A stretch of 64,000 nucleotides of DNA. Origin: Artemisia argyi. Lineage: Eukaryota; Streptophyta; Magnoliopsida; Asterales; Asteraceae. Below are positions 19,464 to 31,680 of the stretch, piece by piece (within the stretch, counting starts at the first letter, position 1; each line of letters opens with the position of its first letter). The position numbers and the translations under genes were made by a program. The notes under the pieces are model-generated. The model was not told the DNA's origin. It made no database searches and saw only the letters and a program-made list of their open reading frames with translations. The DNA lies in the NCBI GenBank assembly GCA_030686995.1, contig CM060707.1, positions 79,465,472 to 79,529,471 of the forward strand, given 5' to 3'.

Positions 19464-22253
19464 TGACTCCTCCCAAACAGTCAGTCCAAATTAACCAAGG
19501 ATGGTCAATAGGTCAAACCTGAGGGAGAGGAGTGCAAGATATTAAATCCGTGGAAGTACAGGGAAATCCCCGGGTCGTTATATCCAAACGAGATTGAAAT
19601 TGTGTTTTTGAAACGTTTAAGGGATACAGTGATTTGGAATAGTAACAGATAATGATTTGGGGTTAATTAAACTATTGATTTGATTGATATTAACACAAAT
19701 AAACAGTATAATCAATTGTAGTATTACAGATATATGAAAACGTAAGCAAAATAAAAATCAGATATGATCAAATTAAAACTACAAGGGGTAAAAATGGAAA
19801 TTTTACAAACTTAATATTAAAAGAAAATTTAATTAAAAGGAAAATTATTTTTTTGATTATTTTATTATTTATTATAGATTAAAAACTAATTAAACTATTT
19901 ACTAATTAATAAAAACTAATTTATATTTAAGAAAAATACTAATGTGACTTAGAAAAATATGAAATTTTTTATAAAACTAATCAACCATCACAGGAATCCT
20001 AAAAAAATATAAAAAGTTTATAAAAATTATTTTTAAACTAATTTACTAATCATTTACTTATTTAATAACTAAAATCTATTTAAACAAATTTAATTATGAA
20101 GAATACTAAATGAACAGTGAAAATTCTGAAATTTTTTCTAAAAATACCTTACTGATTATAAAACCTAAGAAAAATATAACAAGCTACTATTGCTTATAAA
20201 TAAGCAGAAGGAAAATTAATATTTGGCTTTTTTATTAAAACTAATTAAACTTAATTTAATTATTATAAATACTAAATTAACTCAGAAAATTATGAAAATT
20301 TTTCTTAAACTAATTTAATATATTAGAAACTTAATAAAAATATAAAATTGAAAATTGCTTTTGGAAAAAGCTGAGCAATAAGCCAAATGGCTTTAATAGA
20401 AGCTATCACTATTTTTAAATTTGTCTTTTTCTGGATTTTCTTTTACAAATCTATTTTACTACTGAAAATATTAAACTTTTACTAAGACAACTTATTTAGA
20501 GTTTAATAATAAGCAGAATGCAAACCAAAATATAAGACAAAAGGTCTAATAAGCTTTTGAAAATGGATGTTTGATGGAAAAAGCTACTAATAAGCTACAA
20601 GTTAATAAATAAGCTACAAACAACCAAATGGCATACAAATAAGCTGAAAAGAGCAGAATAAGCACTAAGGATAAGCCAGAGGATTAAATAAGCACTTATG
20701 TAAATCTCACAGGCCAAATAGGCCAAAATCAAGGACTTGCAGCCTCTGTGGGGTCCACAAAAGCGTTCAAAGGTCCAAATAAAGTCTCGAACCACAAAGT
20801 TGGTCTAGTGAACTTTCAAATAAGCCAAGAATCAGAGCTTATGGCTTAATAATAAGCTTATGGAAAGCTTGGGAAGTTGGGGTGTCTAAGCTGAACACTT
20901 AGTATACTGAGTGTAATCTGTATGACTTCAAAGGCCAAATAAGCTAAGGGCAAAGATTCACAAATCCAAAATAAGCACTGGTTTGTTGAGTGGGACTGAT
21001 AAGCTATCTAAAAAGCTAATGGTGAGGTCTGGGGCCCACTGGATAAGCCAGAATGAGCTTATGAAAAATGGGTGAAACCCTGGTGTAGGGGAGGGTGTTT
21101 GCCCTGCTAGTCTAAATAAGCACTTGCAGAATCCACAAAAAAAATCTTAGAAATAAGCCAATGGTGGATTTCAAAACTTAGGCTATTAGACTGTAACTTG
21201 TAAAAAGCTTGAGGCTTAAATGTGAACACAAAAATCAGGAAAATCCTTGAAAAAATGGTTTTCTGCCTAACTATGCAATTTTGACTTTTTGAGTTATGAT
21301 CTAAAGTTGACCTAGATGAAGTTTGAGCTTAATCTAATGACTGAAAATGATGTTTTAGATTAAAATGAAACTAAATTAAGCTATTCCAACTACTTATGAA
21401 TAGATATGAAGGATTTGAGACCCTAAATCCTCATAGTGACCACTTATGGTGTAATTGAAGGTGATTTTGACTTTCTTTCAAACAAGGTCTAGTTTTTATG
21501 GTTGTTGTGACCTAATGAGACCTAATGTGACTTAAATGAACCAAGAACAACAACAAAAACATGCTAGAACATAGAATCACAAGCAAATCTAAACAACATG
21601 ATATAAAAAGGATTTTGAGTTTTTTGAATCAAATGGACACCTAAGACTTTGGGACTGCTTCTAATAACCTTATTATGATCCAAAAACCTAAAATGAACAC
21701 AGAAACAAGGCTTACAAGTATCAATACCTAGAAATGCAACTTATGCAATTTTGATAAGCATATACAACATAGAGATAAGCTAGGATAAGCAATGAATAGT
21801 GAAAGTTGAAATTTTAATAAAATCCTTACAAAGTGCAATCCTGCTAAGTACAATGAACTAAGGACCAAGTAATCAATCCTATAGGCTTCCACAAGCCACT
21901 AAACCATAGCCATACATGATTCACTATGCTCCAGCCATCATCTACTTCAAACCTGTAAATTTTGATTTTTTATCTATTTATCTGATTTTTTTTATTTTTG
22001 AGTTTTATAAACTAAACTGCTTTTTAAAGTTTCTAATAGCTTTTAGAAGCTATATAGGGAGCTTATATGAGCTATGAAGTCCAAAATAACAAGTATCAAC
22101 ACTAATTAAACTGTATGAGATTTTTGAAATTTAAAAAGTGCATAAACTGAGATTGTAAAATCAAACTGAAATTGGAACTTGAATAGACTTAGATTAACAT
22201 AAAAATGCTCAGTACAGAATTTAAACTAAAAATTACAAAAGGAGATGATAAAT

Positions 22254-22640
22254 TGTTAGAAATAGAAGTGACGATCATTTATTAAGTCATTGAGTCTTGT
22301 AACTATAGTGTAATAGTCTTGTAGTTTAGTTAAGGGTAAACGGGCTTGGTTTAATCTAATATTGTATTAGGTTATGTCTAGTTCATTACAAAAGCCCAAG
22401 CCTGGCCCATCTTCTTATCTCACCTATAAATACCTCCAAATGAGAGCATTTGGAGGTGTTGCTTCTAGGGTTCTCTATGTGTATTTTCTTCTTCCTCTCT
22501 CTAATCTAATATATCTTTCTTTCTCTCTCTAGAAGTTACCATTTCACTATCTCTCTCTACTTACTTTCTCTCTCTAGATCTAGCCTAGATTCATATGTGA
22601 AATAGGTTGTTCTACGGTCCTACATATAGGTTGTTCTACA
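22254..22640 (+). repeat. 5' LTR of element C
   Basis: 387 bp, TGTTAGAAATAG...GTTGTTCTACA. TATA box CTATAAATAC at 22424-22433, immediately followed by a hairpin (22432-22457) with loop GAGAGC. CT-rich stretch at 22482-22580. It differs from the 3' LTR by two substitutions (about 22403 and 22511) and by the inverted hairpin loop. Confidence 0.95.
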
Positions 22641-22642
22641 AG

Positions 22643-22656
22643 TGGTATCAATCGCC
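22643..22656 (+). promoter_or_regulatory. Primer binding site of element C
   Basis: TGGTATCAATCGCC, two bases after the LTR. The first eight bases equal the 3' end complement of plant initiator tRNA-Met used by most copia elements. G has nearly the same site at 53852. Confidence 0.75.
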
Positions 22657-22739
22657 TAGGGATAATATAGGTTGTTTTAGGTTTGATTTGGGTGAAAAAA
22701 TTCGGTTTTCTAAGAGTCTCGGTTACTGTTCATCAGTTT

Positions 22740-23255
22740 TATTTTCGAGTTAGGATATTTGTTTATCGAGTTTGGTGTCAGTTTTCGAGTTTGGGTTTAA
22801 GGTGTTATCGAGTTAGGTGATTCTATCATATCGAGTTAGGTGCAAAAAGATATCGAGTTAGAAAAGTTTTTCAAGTTAAGTGTCAATCATTATCGAGTTA
22901 GGTGTCTATTACTATCAAGTTAGGGGTCATAAGTGTTCTATCGAGTTAAGTGTTCTATCGAGTTAGGTGCTTGGCGAGTTAGCCTTTCCATTCCTAATCG
23001 TTTATCGAGTTAGGACAATTGTGACTCTAACTAAGGGGATACTCTGCCCAAATCAAGACTATCTATCGAGTTAGAAACCAAAAGCATGTATCGAGTTAGA
23101 AACCCTAAAGACCTATCGAGTTAGAAACCTTAAAGACCTATCGAGTTAGAAACCTTAAATACCTATCGAGTTAGAAACCTTAATGGTCTTAACGAGTTAG
23201 ACACCTACATGAACTTATCGAGTTAGAAACACAAGCCTTATCGAGTTAGACCAAA
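22740..23255 (+). repeat. Interspersed ATCGAGTTAG motif array in C's leader
   Basis: About 21 copies of TATCGAGTTAG or one-base variants, spaced 15-50 bp, between the primer site and gag. Later copies share the longer form TATCGAGTTAGAAACC. The spacers are not conserved, so this is not a simple tandem satellite. Confidence 0.9.
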
Positions 23256-23615
23256 ATTTATTTTTCACACGAGACTAAACGTTCAATTTTTACGCGAGAT
23301 TTAAATTTTGGTATAAGGTTGAAAATTTTGGCCCGAAATTCAAATTTTTTGGCCAAAATTCAAAATTTTTCGGTAAAATTTGACGGAAAAATTTTCAAAA
23401 CTCAAAATTTTCTGGTAACCTTAGAATTGTATTTCTTAGTGATTTTCAAATTTGGGCGAGAAAAATTTTCAAATTTATTTTTGGCGGGAAATCACGTAAT
23501 CAATCAGATCAACCGAGAACGTTTTTCCACTTCACCAAATCATCTAATTTACAACAACAACCTTTGTTATCTTTCAAAAGATCCTCAGAACAACGTTTCA
23601 CTTTGAATTGAATCA

Positions 23616-26600
23616 ATGGCATCTCACCATGACAGTATCACGAGTACTTTATCCAATGGTTTTGCATCAGTTTCCAATGCATTAAACATCCAACGATACA
23701 ACAACAATCAGTAAGGATATGCTTCGAGTATACAGATGGGGAACCAGATGCAATATGCAGGGCAGTATGTAGGAAATCAGATGGATTAGATTGTGAATCA
23801 GAATGTGATTAATCAAAATGGGATTGATTGTTTCATGACTTCGATTCAGAAACCTCCATCAACAAGTCACAGCAAAAACAATGTCAATGCAATGACGAAG
23901 GTTGAAAAGATCCAGTACTTGTTGATTCTCGCCAATTAAGAAAAATCGGGAATACCATTAACTGCTGAGGAAAATGCGTTTAGAGCTACAACAAGAGTTA
24001 ATGACATTTCAGCAGATCTCAATGAATCCTACAACTTTATGGCAAATCAGCAGGTAACAACATCAAGCAGTGATTCTGATCTTCCTCCTACTTACGATTC
24101 AGATACATTCCATGAGGTACCAAATAATGGTAATGATGCTAATCCGTTTGCTCATGAGAAGCCACATTATGTGCCACCTGAACCTAATTACGATACATAT
24201 GTGGGGGAACAAGTTAATAACAATGTTAACTATGCAACTCCATACATGGATCCTAATGGAGTTCAAGTTGCACAAAATGGTGCTAATGATGAGGAAAACC
24301 GTGCTTTATTTGAATCATTATTAAATAATTGTGGTATTGAAATCGAGAATGTGAAAAAGGTCAATCGCGATGTTAAGGCCGCGAATGAGAAATTGACCAC
24401 TGAGCTTGAGAGATACAAGGAAAATGCAAAAAGTTTTCAAATTCACAAAGAATGCGAGTCAGAATTTGAAAGTGGTTATAAGAAGTTACTTGTTAAAGAT
24501 AGGGAATGGAAAAGCAAGTTTGCTAATCTCGAAATAAGTTCAACAAAAACCATTAACTCTTTAAAACAAGAAATTTCTGAATTAACAAACCAACTTTCAT
24601 AACACAAAACAGCTTATACCAATCTTGAAAAAGAATGGGATGAGTTGAAAAAGGACTTTGCAAAGAAAGAAGATAAACTTTTGGAAGAAATCGTAGAGTC
24701 AGAACACAAGATATCACATCTAGAAGAATTAGTGGTTAAGTCGGGTCAGTCAAGTCAAACAATGAAAATGATTTCAAACCAAACTAATCCGATTTACCAT
24801 ACGAAACATAAAATGGCTCTCGGTAACAACAATCCTTGTAATCTCAAGAAAGCTCAAGAAGAACAGAACGTCTTGTATAATGGTAGTGTTTTTTACACCA
24901 AACATGATCCTCCCGTCATTCGGGATTCTGTGCAAACGATAGAACATGTCGAAGAGAGCATTTCTAAAATGAAACAAAAGGATTTGAAACCCATTGACTA
25001 CAACAAACTGAACAAACTTTCGGGAATTACTTTTGTTCCACAAAAAGAACCATCTCTGTTTTCCATAAAACGACCATTCTCAAAAATGTTTTCTAAAAAA
25101 TTAGTTGCTTCCAAATCGATTTCTAACATGGAACAGATGTCTTCAAACAACACTTTTAACACAAGTTCTGCCAAAGGATATCTTGATGATCTTAAAACAA
25201 GAGTTGGGCAACTTAAAACGACTTTAGAATCTAAAACGAGACTTAATGAGATTAACTGGAATTCCACGGTTCATTTACAGCTTAAAAAGATTCTTGAAAA
25301 TGAATTTGCTCCTCAAATTAACAACATTCATGCTCGTGTAATTCATGTTGAACAAGCATTTTTGAAAGAAACAGCTGACTTCGTCACGGATCACAAATCC
25401 CTGATAAAGAAGGCTAATGAATCTTTTGAGCAAATCGATGTTTTGGAAAACCTAAATGATTCTCTCTTCGAAGCTGTTATGACCACTGATATTATGTCCA
25501 TCATTTTACAAACATATTCTGTTCAAGACGATGAAAGACTGAGAGCTGAGACCTCTGAAATTGTTTCCAAATATGAAAATGCTCTTGTAAAACTTGAAAA
25601 AGAAAACATGTCATTTTTCAAACAACTTGATCGAAAATCAGAGGAATGCAAGTATGACAAATTGTTGTATGAGCATGCCTACAAGGACATGAAAGAGCAA
25701 AATGATCTTTTGAGAGCTCAGCTTGTAAGGATTAAAGGGAAGGGTGTTGAAACTAAGTTTGCAAAACCATCGACTTCGGAGAAACCAAACGTTTCAAACA
25801 CGGTTCAAAAACCAAAAATATCAATTTCACGGTTTGCTCCAAAAGTCGATGAGAAAAAGGATTTGTCAAAACCAGTCACTCTACAACCCTTGCCCAAGGA
25901 AAAGGTAATGGAAAAGATTGTTGAAAAACAAAAATTGTTTGTTGAAAGAAACAAAAATGTGATTTCACCTGGCTCTTCTAGGAATAGTACACCAAATGTG
26001 ACCACAAAATCTGTAAAGGAATCTGGTGATACTAATGACATGGTCCAAAATCACCATCTAGAAGAAGCTAGAAAAGAGGCACAACGTCAAAAAGATGGAA
26101 TTTTAGGCTCAAAACCTAGTGTGATGAATTATACAAGATTCCAAAGCACTGCTAGTAGTAGTAAACCATTAACTAGGAACAATCAACAAAATACTAGGGA
26201 TTGGCTTGCATCTAAGAGTAGTGGCACAAAAGAGAATTCTAGGAACGTAGAATGCAACATAAAGAATTCCAAGGTCTCATCGTACAACAAACAATTTCCA
26301 AATGACTGTAGTGACAAAGTTAAAGTTGTTGTGTTAAACAAGGATGTTGAATTTGTCTGTCCTACGTGTCAAAAATGTGTTTTTTCAGCTAATCACGATG
26401 CATGTATTGCACAATTTATCAAGAAAAGAAAGTCACGTGTCAAGACACAATCCACTAAGACACCAAATCGAAACAAACCCGTTGAGAAGAAGCAAGAGGT
26501 TAAGAAACCTAATAGGTGGATACCGAAAGGATGTAGTTTTTCCAAGACTGAGACTTCCGCTACATCTGATAAGAAAACTATGTCTAGATCTTACCTTAGG

Positions 26601-26939
26601 TGGATTCCTACGGGAAAAGTTTTTAATACAATTGGTCTTAGATGGATTCCCACAGGGAAGATTTTTGATAGTTGCACAAAGACAAATGATAGTGTTCATC
26701 ATCATGATAAGGAGGTAGAAACCACAACAACCATTGAAAGTGAACACCCTCAATGTGAGGAAACATGTACTTCTAACACTGTTATTTGTGCAAAGTCTTC
26801 TACTGTGGATGCAGGTACTTGTGAAAGTGATGAGAGTTCATACACCCAATGTGGTAAAGACGAACTTTATGCCAACATCGCATGTGGACATCCTTTTCTA
26901 ATTCCTCTCTTAACTCCACTTTTACTTGTTCATGCTTAA
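23616..26939 (+). pseudogene. Gag-like coiled-coil protein of element C
   Basis: One frame of 1108 codons from ATG 23616 (MASHHDSITS) to TAA 26937-26939. In-frame stops lie at 23712 (TAA), 23787 (TAG), 23937 (TAA) and 24600 (TAA); the last 764 codons are uninterrupted. The first third is Asn/Gln/Pro-rich. Residues around 24300-25750 form long Glu/Lys/Leu coiled coils. Near the C-terminus is a C-x2-C-x8-H-x2-C motif (CPTCQKCVFSANHDAC), then basic sequence with the repeated word RWIPTGK. Element G has a related protein with the same zinc-type spacing (CVCCRQSVLSGDHTKC). This is the nucleocapsid-like end of a copia gag. The role, particle formation and RNA binding, is inferred. Confidence 0.7.
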
Positions 26940-29900
26940 TTTTTTCTTTCTTCCATTCTTCTTTGTATATATTTTTTTTGAAAAACAAAATACAAAATTT
27001 GAAAAGCCATCAAAAACAAAATACAAAAATATAAAATTTTTCAAAAATCCTAAAACATTTTAAAATCAAAAAATCCAAAAAATATTCTTCTCACGACATG
27101 TCTCTTGTATAATCGATATTCTGTACGTATCTATAAATGTCATTCAACAATGATACGGACATGTACAGATGCTTGAGCGAGAGTTTTCGAAGATGTTTTC
27201 TAAAACATGTCGTTTCTCAAAATTTTCTTTACAATGGCTTGTAAGTACTTCAGCTTACAACCCGTGCTTCAAAGTAAAATCTTTTCAAAACTTAAGTTCG
27301 GGTATATCAACTCGAAAAGATTTCAAATAAGGACTTAATCAAATGGCTTTTGGACATATCAGTTCAGGACCCGTGCTTCAAAAAAAAGGAAAGTGCTTAA
27401 TCAAAACAAAGATTTCAAATTTTTTCGAGCACCTATCCTAAAACAAAAACCAAACACTTATCTGGATTGAGTTTTCTTTAGAAAAACTTTCAAAATCTTT
27501 AAGCTCAAGACCATAATTGTTGATATAATGATAAATTAGATTTTCAAAATTCTCTTACATTCTGAGCACCACCTTTTCAAGATTTTTCAAAAAGATTTTC
27601 ATAATCTATCAAAATCGGTGCTCATCATCAAAATGACTTGTGTACACCTTACAGTGCACAACTCAAGTTTTCAAAGAAAGGAAAGTGCTACGCAAAAATA
27701 ATTTTCATCAACAAAGTGCACTTATCCTAAAAATGGACACTGTTGTACGCCTCAGTGCGACACTCCTATTCAAACAAAGAGAAGTCTTTGTTTTTCAAAA
27801 CACCTTGATGCAAAATTCAACAAATCTGAAACTTCTTTCTCTTTCAGAATTTTGCTTCAAGACGACTCCTTCCCTCTAAACTTTTAAAAAAAATGTTTAA
27901 CATTTCTCAAAAACATATGCGAGTTTTGAGGGGGAGTATTTCTAAAACAAAAATTGTTCCGAATTCATGCAAAAAGAAAATCTGTCTTTCTCTCCTAAAA
28001 GCTTTTTCTTAATCAGTTGATATCAAAAATATCACGATATGCTATTTTTGAGGGGGAGAAGACATGATTAAAATGTGATCAAAGATGTTTAAAGATTGTG
28101 ACTGAATCTCAAAAGAGCTAGACTCAGAATGTACCAATGAATTGATGAAGCTTAAAATGTTAGTAATCGAAAAGACTTGTCCTGGACGGGTAATAATTTC
28201 AAGCTAGTGTAACTAGTGATGTAAGCGTGTCTCGAATAGGACTTGTCTGAGTAGAATGTACCGTATCGAGAGACTTTCTTTGGACTTGACCAGGACGGGT
28301 AATAACTTCAAGCTAGTCTAACTAGTGATGTAAGCGTGTCTCAAATCGGTCATGTTCACTGAAAGTGGATCAATTCAAAAAGTGCAAACTCCTCACGCAT
28401 GTGCAAATTTCTTAAAAATTCATGAGCACATGTGAAGGGGGAGTTCTTCAAAAGAAACAAAAACTCTCAAAGTGTCAACAAAAATGTGTTCATATTCATA
28501 AACACTTTGAGAGATTTTCAATCAAAGGTTTCATGGCAATTATAGGATTCATGGAGTTATAAGGTGACTAAGGTTAGGGAAAACCGTCCTATGATCCGCC
28601 AGAGCCGGAGGTATCTACCCAAGGACAATTCCAATAGATTATAATTAGAAGTCCTTAGGTATGATTGAAAAAAAAGGAGAAAATGAGAAAGGAGAAAGAA
28701 GGGGTTGAAGGATTAAAAAGAAAAGTTATGAAAAAGGGTGAAAAGAAATAGCCCTCCATATGTTCAACCTTAGGGCAGACACCGGGTTCAATTCATATGC
28801 TACTGGTTGTTACTAAGGTGACACCGATATTGAAGATAAAGACGTCATGGACCCAGTGACGCACTGCACTAAACCTTCTAGCCACTCAAGTTCTCTTAAA
28901 AGAGCTTGTTTCATTCTCACGGGGAACCGGCATAATCTATCGACCTGTCTCTTAGAGATGGTTGATATTGAAGCAGGAGACCTCTCCCTAATCTCCGCAT
29001 AGGAAACCAAATGTGCACTTATCGAGTCTAGAGCCCCGAGATTCATCTAAAGATCTCATAGGAACACATGATATTTCTACACTGGTTGTTCATCATTAAG
29101 GACACCATATGTAAACTTAAGATTCCTACGCAGATCTTAGCAATCTGCCAGAACATTTATGAGAGGATTCACTTTTGTGATTCTCAGTGATTGAATGGAA
29201 ATTCCTGCGAGGGTCAACATCTAGCAGCCCTGACAGCAGGTCACTTCGGTAATTCTTTATGGGTTACGCTTAGTGTTCGCGGTGGTTTCAAACGGTCTAC
29301 AGTCGTGGAGTGATCCCCAGCGACTCACCCAGTCATTGAGCTACTTAGTAGGTCTCGTAAGCTCTCTCGAGAGTATCTGATATGGGAACGGCCATGGTAA
29401 GGATTAGAAGGAGTCTTCACACTATGCTGTTGACGATCTCTAATTCCTTATCTGTAAGTACCGGTTGATTTATTGCTAACTGTTTTCATGCAGCTATACA
29501 TCATCTCCATGGCAACAGATTCCACATGCTCATACATGCATCAACAAAGTCAAAGGAAAGTTCTCACAAAGATCAAAGAATAGCAACAGTCAAAGAAAGA
29601 TTCTACGCCAAAAAGAAGAATATACAAAGTAAAGTGACAAAGATCAACGTGAAAGAACGGGAATAACAAATGCATGTATCACAAAGTCTAAAGACGTATG
29701 AGCATGTTGGAATGGCAGACTACCACCAAAGACAAAGAAGTGACGAAAGGCAGATGACTTCACCACAACAACAAAAGTACAAAGTACGATGAAAAGTCAA
29801 TTATCAAAGATCACAAAGCATGAAGGAACAAAGTCAAAAGAAACTATTCTACAAAGACTCAAAGTTCAAGACAACAAGCTTCAAAGTTCAAAGATCAAGA

Positions 29901-30013
29901 TCACAAAGAGAGATCTCAATGATCACCCCTTAGGGGGAGATTGTTAGCAATAGAAGTGTTGATCATCAATGGAATCAAAGAGAGATCTCAATGATCGCCC
30001 CTTAGGGGGAGAT
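26940..30013 (+). other. 3' noncoding part of element C
   Basis: No pol-like ORF on either strand. It contains G-rich words (GAGGGGGAG at about 27928 and 28050). A 60-bp direct repeat GGACGGGTAATAA..TCAAGCTAGT..AACTAGTGATG lies at about 28183-28240 and 28281-28340. A CAAAG-rich stretch (29520-29910) precedes a duplicated purine tract with LTR start (29908-29962 and 29980-30035). Some segments (28560-29460) have balanced base composition unlike their surroundings, but I recognise nothing in them. Confidence 0.6.
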
Positions 30014-30400
30014 TGTTAGAAATAGAAGTGACGATCATTTATTAAGTCATTGAGTCTTGTAACTATAGTGTAATAGTCTTGTAGTTTAGTTAAGGGTAAA
30101 CGGGCTTGGTTTAATCTAATATTGTATTAGGTTATGTCTAGTTCATTACAAAAGCCCAAGCCCGGCCCATCTTCTTATCTCACCTATAAATACCTCCAAA
30201 TGCTCTCATTTGGAGGTGTTGCTTCTAGGGTTCTCTATGTGTATTTTCTTCTTCCTCTCTCTAATCTAATGTATCTTTCTTTCTCTCTCTAGAAGTTACC
30301 ATTTCACTATCTCTCTCTACTTACTTTCTCTCTCTAGATCTAGCCTAGATTCATATGTGAAATAGGTTGTTCTACGGTCCTACATATAGGTTGTTCTACA
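30014..30400 (+). repeat. 3' LTR of element C
   Basis: 387 bp, same ends as the 5' LTR. The hairpin is at 30192-30217 with loop GCTCTC, the reverse complement of the 5' LTR loop. Followed by TSD TAAAT. Confidence 0.95.
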
Positions 30401-31680
30401 TAAATTAAGCTAATCGACACTATTTTTAACTGATTAAGCTACTACTCCTTCTCTTCTCCTTCTTCTCCCTTTCATAGCCCTCAATTAGGGTATGTAGGTC
30501 CCTCTGATCATATCCCAACAATAATTCAAGCCATTGGATGGCTCAAACTTATCCTAGCCATTGATGCATTTTTTGGCGGGAAAGGTTGTTTGACTCAGTT
30601 ATCTGTTTTTAAGTGCAATTAGGGGTGGTGTATTTAATGCTGGGGTGACGGGAGGTGGATAGTGGATGGGGTGGTGGGATGTAATGGAGCCAGTGGGGGT
30701 GGTGGAGATGGGACTGGTTCAGGCAAGTGGGAAGGAGGTGGGAGGGAAGGTATGGTTAAAGGGGTCGTTTGACCTGTTTTTATTATTAAAACGGGAAAGG
30801 GAAGTTGGGCCTAAGGTTTTGGGCTTGTGAAATGGATCAGGCCAAAGGGTCGTGGATTGGTTTGTATTTGGATTGGATTTAGATTTTGTAATATTAAAGG
30901 GTCCGGTTTGGTTTTGTAATGACAACAAGGACCAATTGTGTAACTTTCTAAAAATTAAGGGGCTGGTTTTGTAATTTTCCCAAAATCATCATAAGGCTAA
31001 AATTTTCAAGTATGAATATCCCAAGGGCCATTTTTGCAATTTGATTTGTCCATGGACCATTCTTGCCAAATTTGAAACTTCAAGGACCACTTTTGCAATT
31101 TCATGAAATACAAGGGTTTGATCTTTCATTCGTCCAAAATTGTCACACGGGTGTATTTTTCCAAATTTGATTAGTATAAGGGCCATATGTGATGAATTTA
31201 ATCCCAGGGGCTAGTTATGCCAAAACTGAAACTTCAGGGACTAAACTTGTAATTTCTTTAAATCTTTCATCCAGGAACTAAACTTGGCAATTTGTGAACT
31301 CCAAGGACTAGTGTTGACTTTTTCTTCCAAAATCAAATGCTCAGGGGTCATTTCTGTCAATTTTCAAACTTGAGGGACAATATCTGCCAATTTTGCAAAC
31401 TTTTACTCCAAGGACTATTTTTGGTATTTGGTGATTCTCCAAGGTATGTTATGACATTTTGAGCTCAAAAATGATAATTTGCTTCCCCGGCTTTGGCTTT
31501 TGATACGATTTCGAAACTCATGCTCGTTTTTGTCCTTTTTAGCCTGATTTGTGCCAATTTCTGAAATATTCGTTCCTGCACGATCACAAACACAAAAAAC
31601 ACTTTGGCATTTATGGTTAGTTTGTGTCTGTTTTGGTCTTAAAATGGACAGAAAAAGGTGTGTGAATAAGCACACACCAA

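Larger units (their letters stand above)
22254..30400 (+). mobile_element. Non-autonomous Ty1/copia element C (gag only), complete with LTRs and TSD
   Basis: 8147 bp. LTRs 22254-22640 and 30014-30400, both 387 bp, nearly identical. TSD TAAAT at 22249-22253 and 30401-30405. The primer site TGGTATCAATCGCC (22643) resembles the initiator-tRNA-Met site of copia elements. The purine tract TTAGGGGGAGAT precedes the 3' LTR. The interior holds a repeat-rich leader and a gag-like frame (23616-26939). No protease, integrase, RT or RNase H is recognisable in 26940-30013, so it must have moved with enzymes from another element. LTR similarity makes it one of the youngest insertions here. Confidence 0.93.
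19464..31680 (-). repeat. 3' LTR of element D, about 4 kb, split by element C
   Basis: Left end TGACTCCTCCC (LTR 3' end on the minus strand) matches the LTR edge at 46546. The right end is ...GCACACACCA at 31680, followed by AATCCCCCAAACTAAG, a purine tract on the minus strand. Removing C and one TSD leaves about 4.07 kb. AT-rich, no ORF. AATAAGC words are dense at 20180-21170 and recur at the far end (31667), supporting one continuous LTR across C. A degenerate roughly 40-bp repeat occupies 30890-31440. The boundary at 31680 is inferred. Confidence 0.6.

Noticed and set aside
23319..23606. 95-codon ORF before C's gag
   Set aside because: Low-complexity Phe/Lys/Asn translation of AT-rich leader, no similarity to gag, in another frame from the gag-like ORF.
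28813..29046. Minus-strand ORF of 77 codons in C's 3' region
   Set aside because: No family features, no promoter, and it lies in noncoding sequence of a retroelement.
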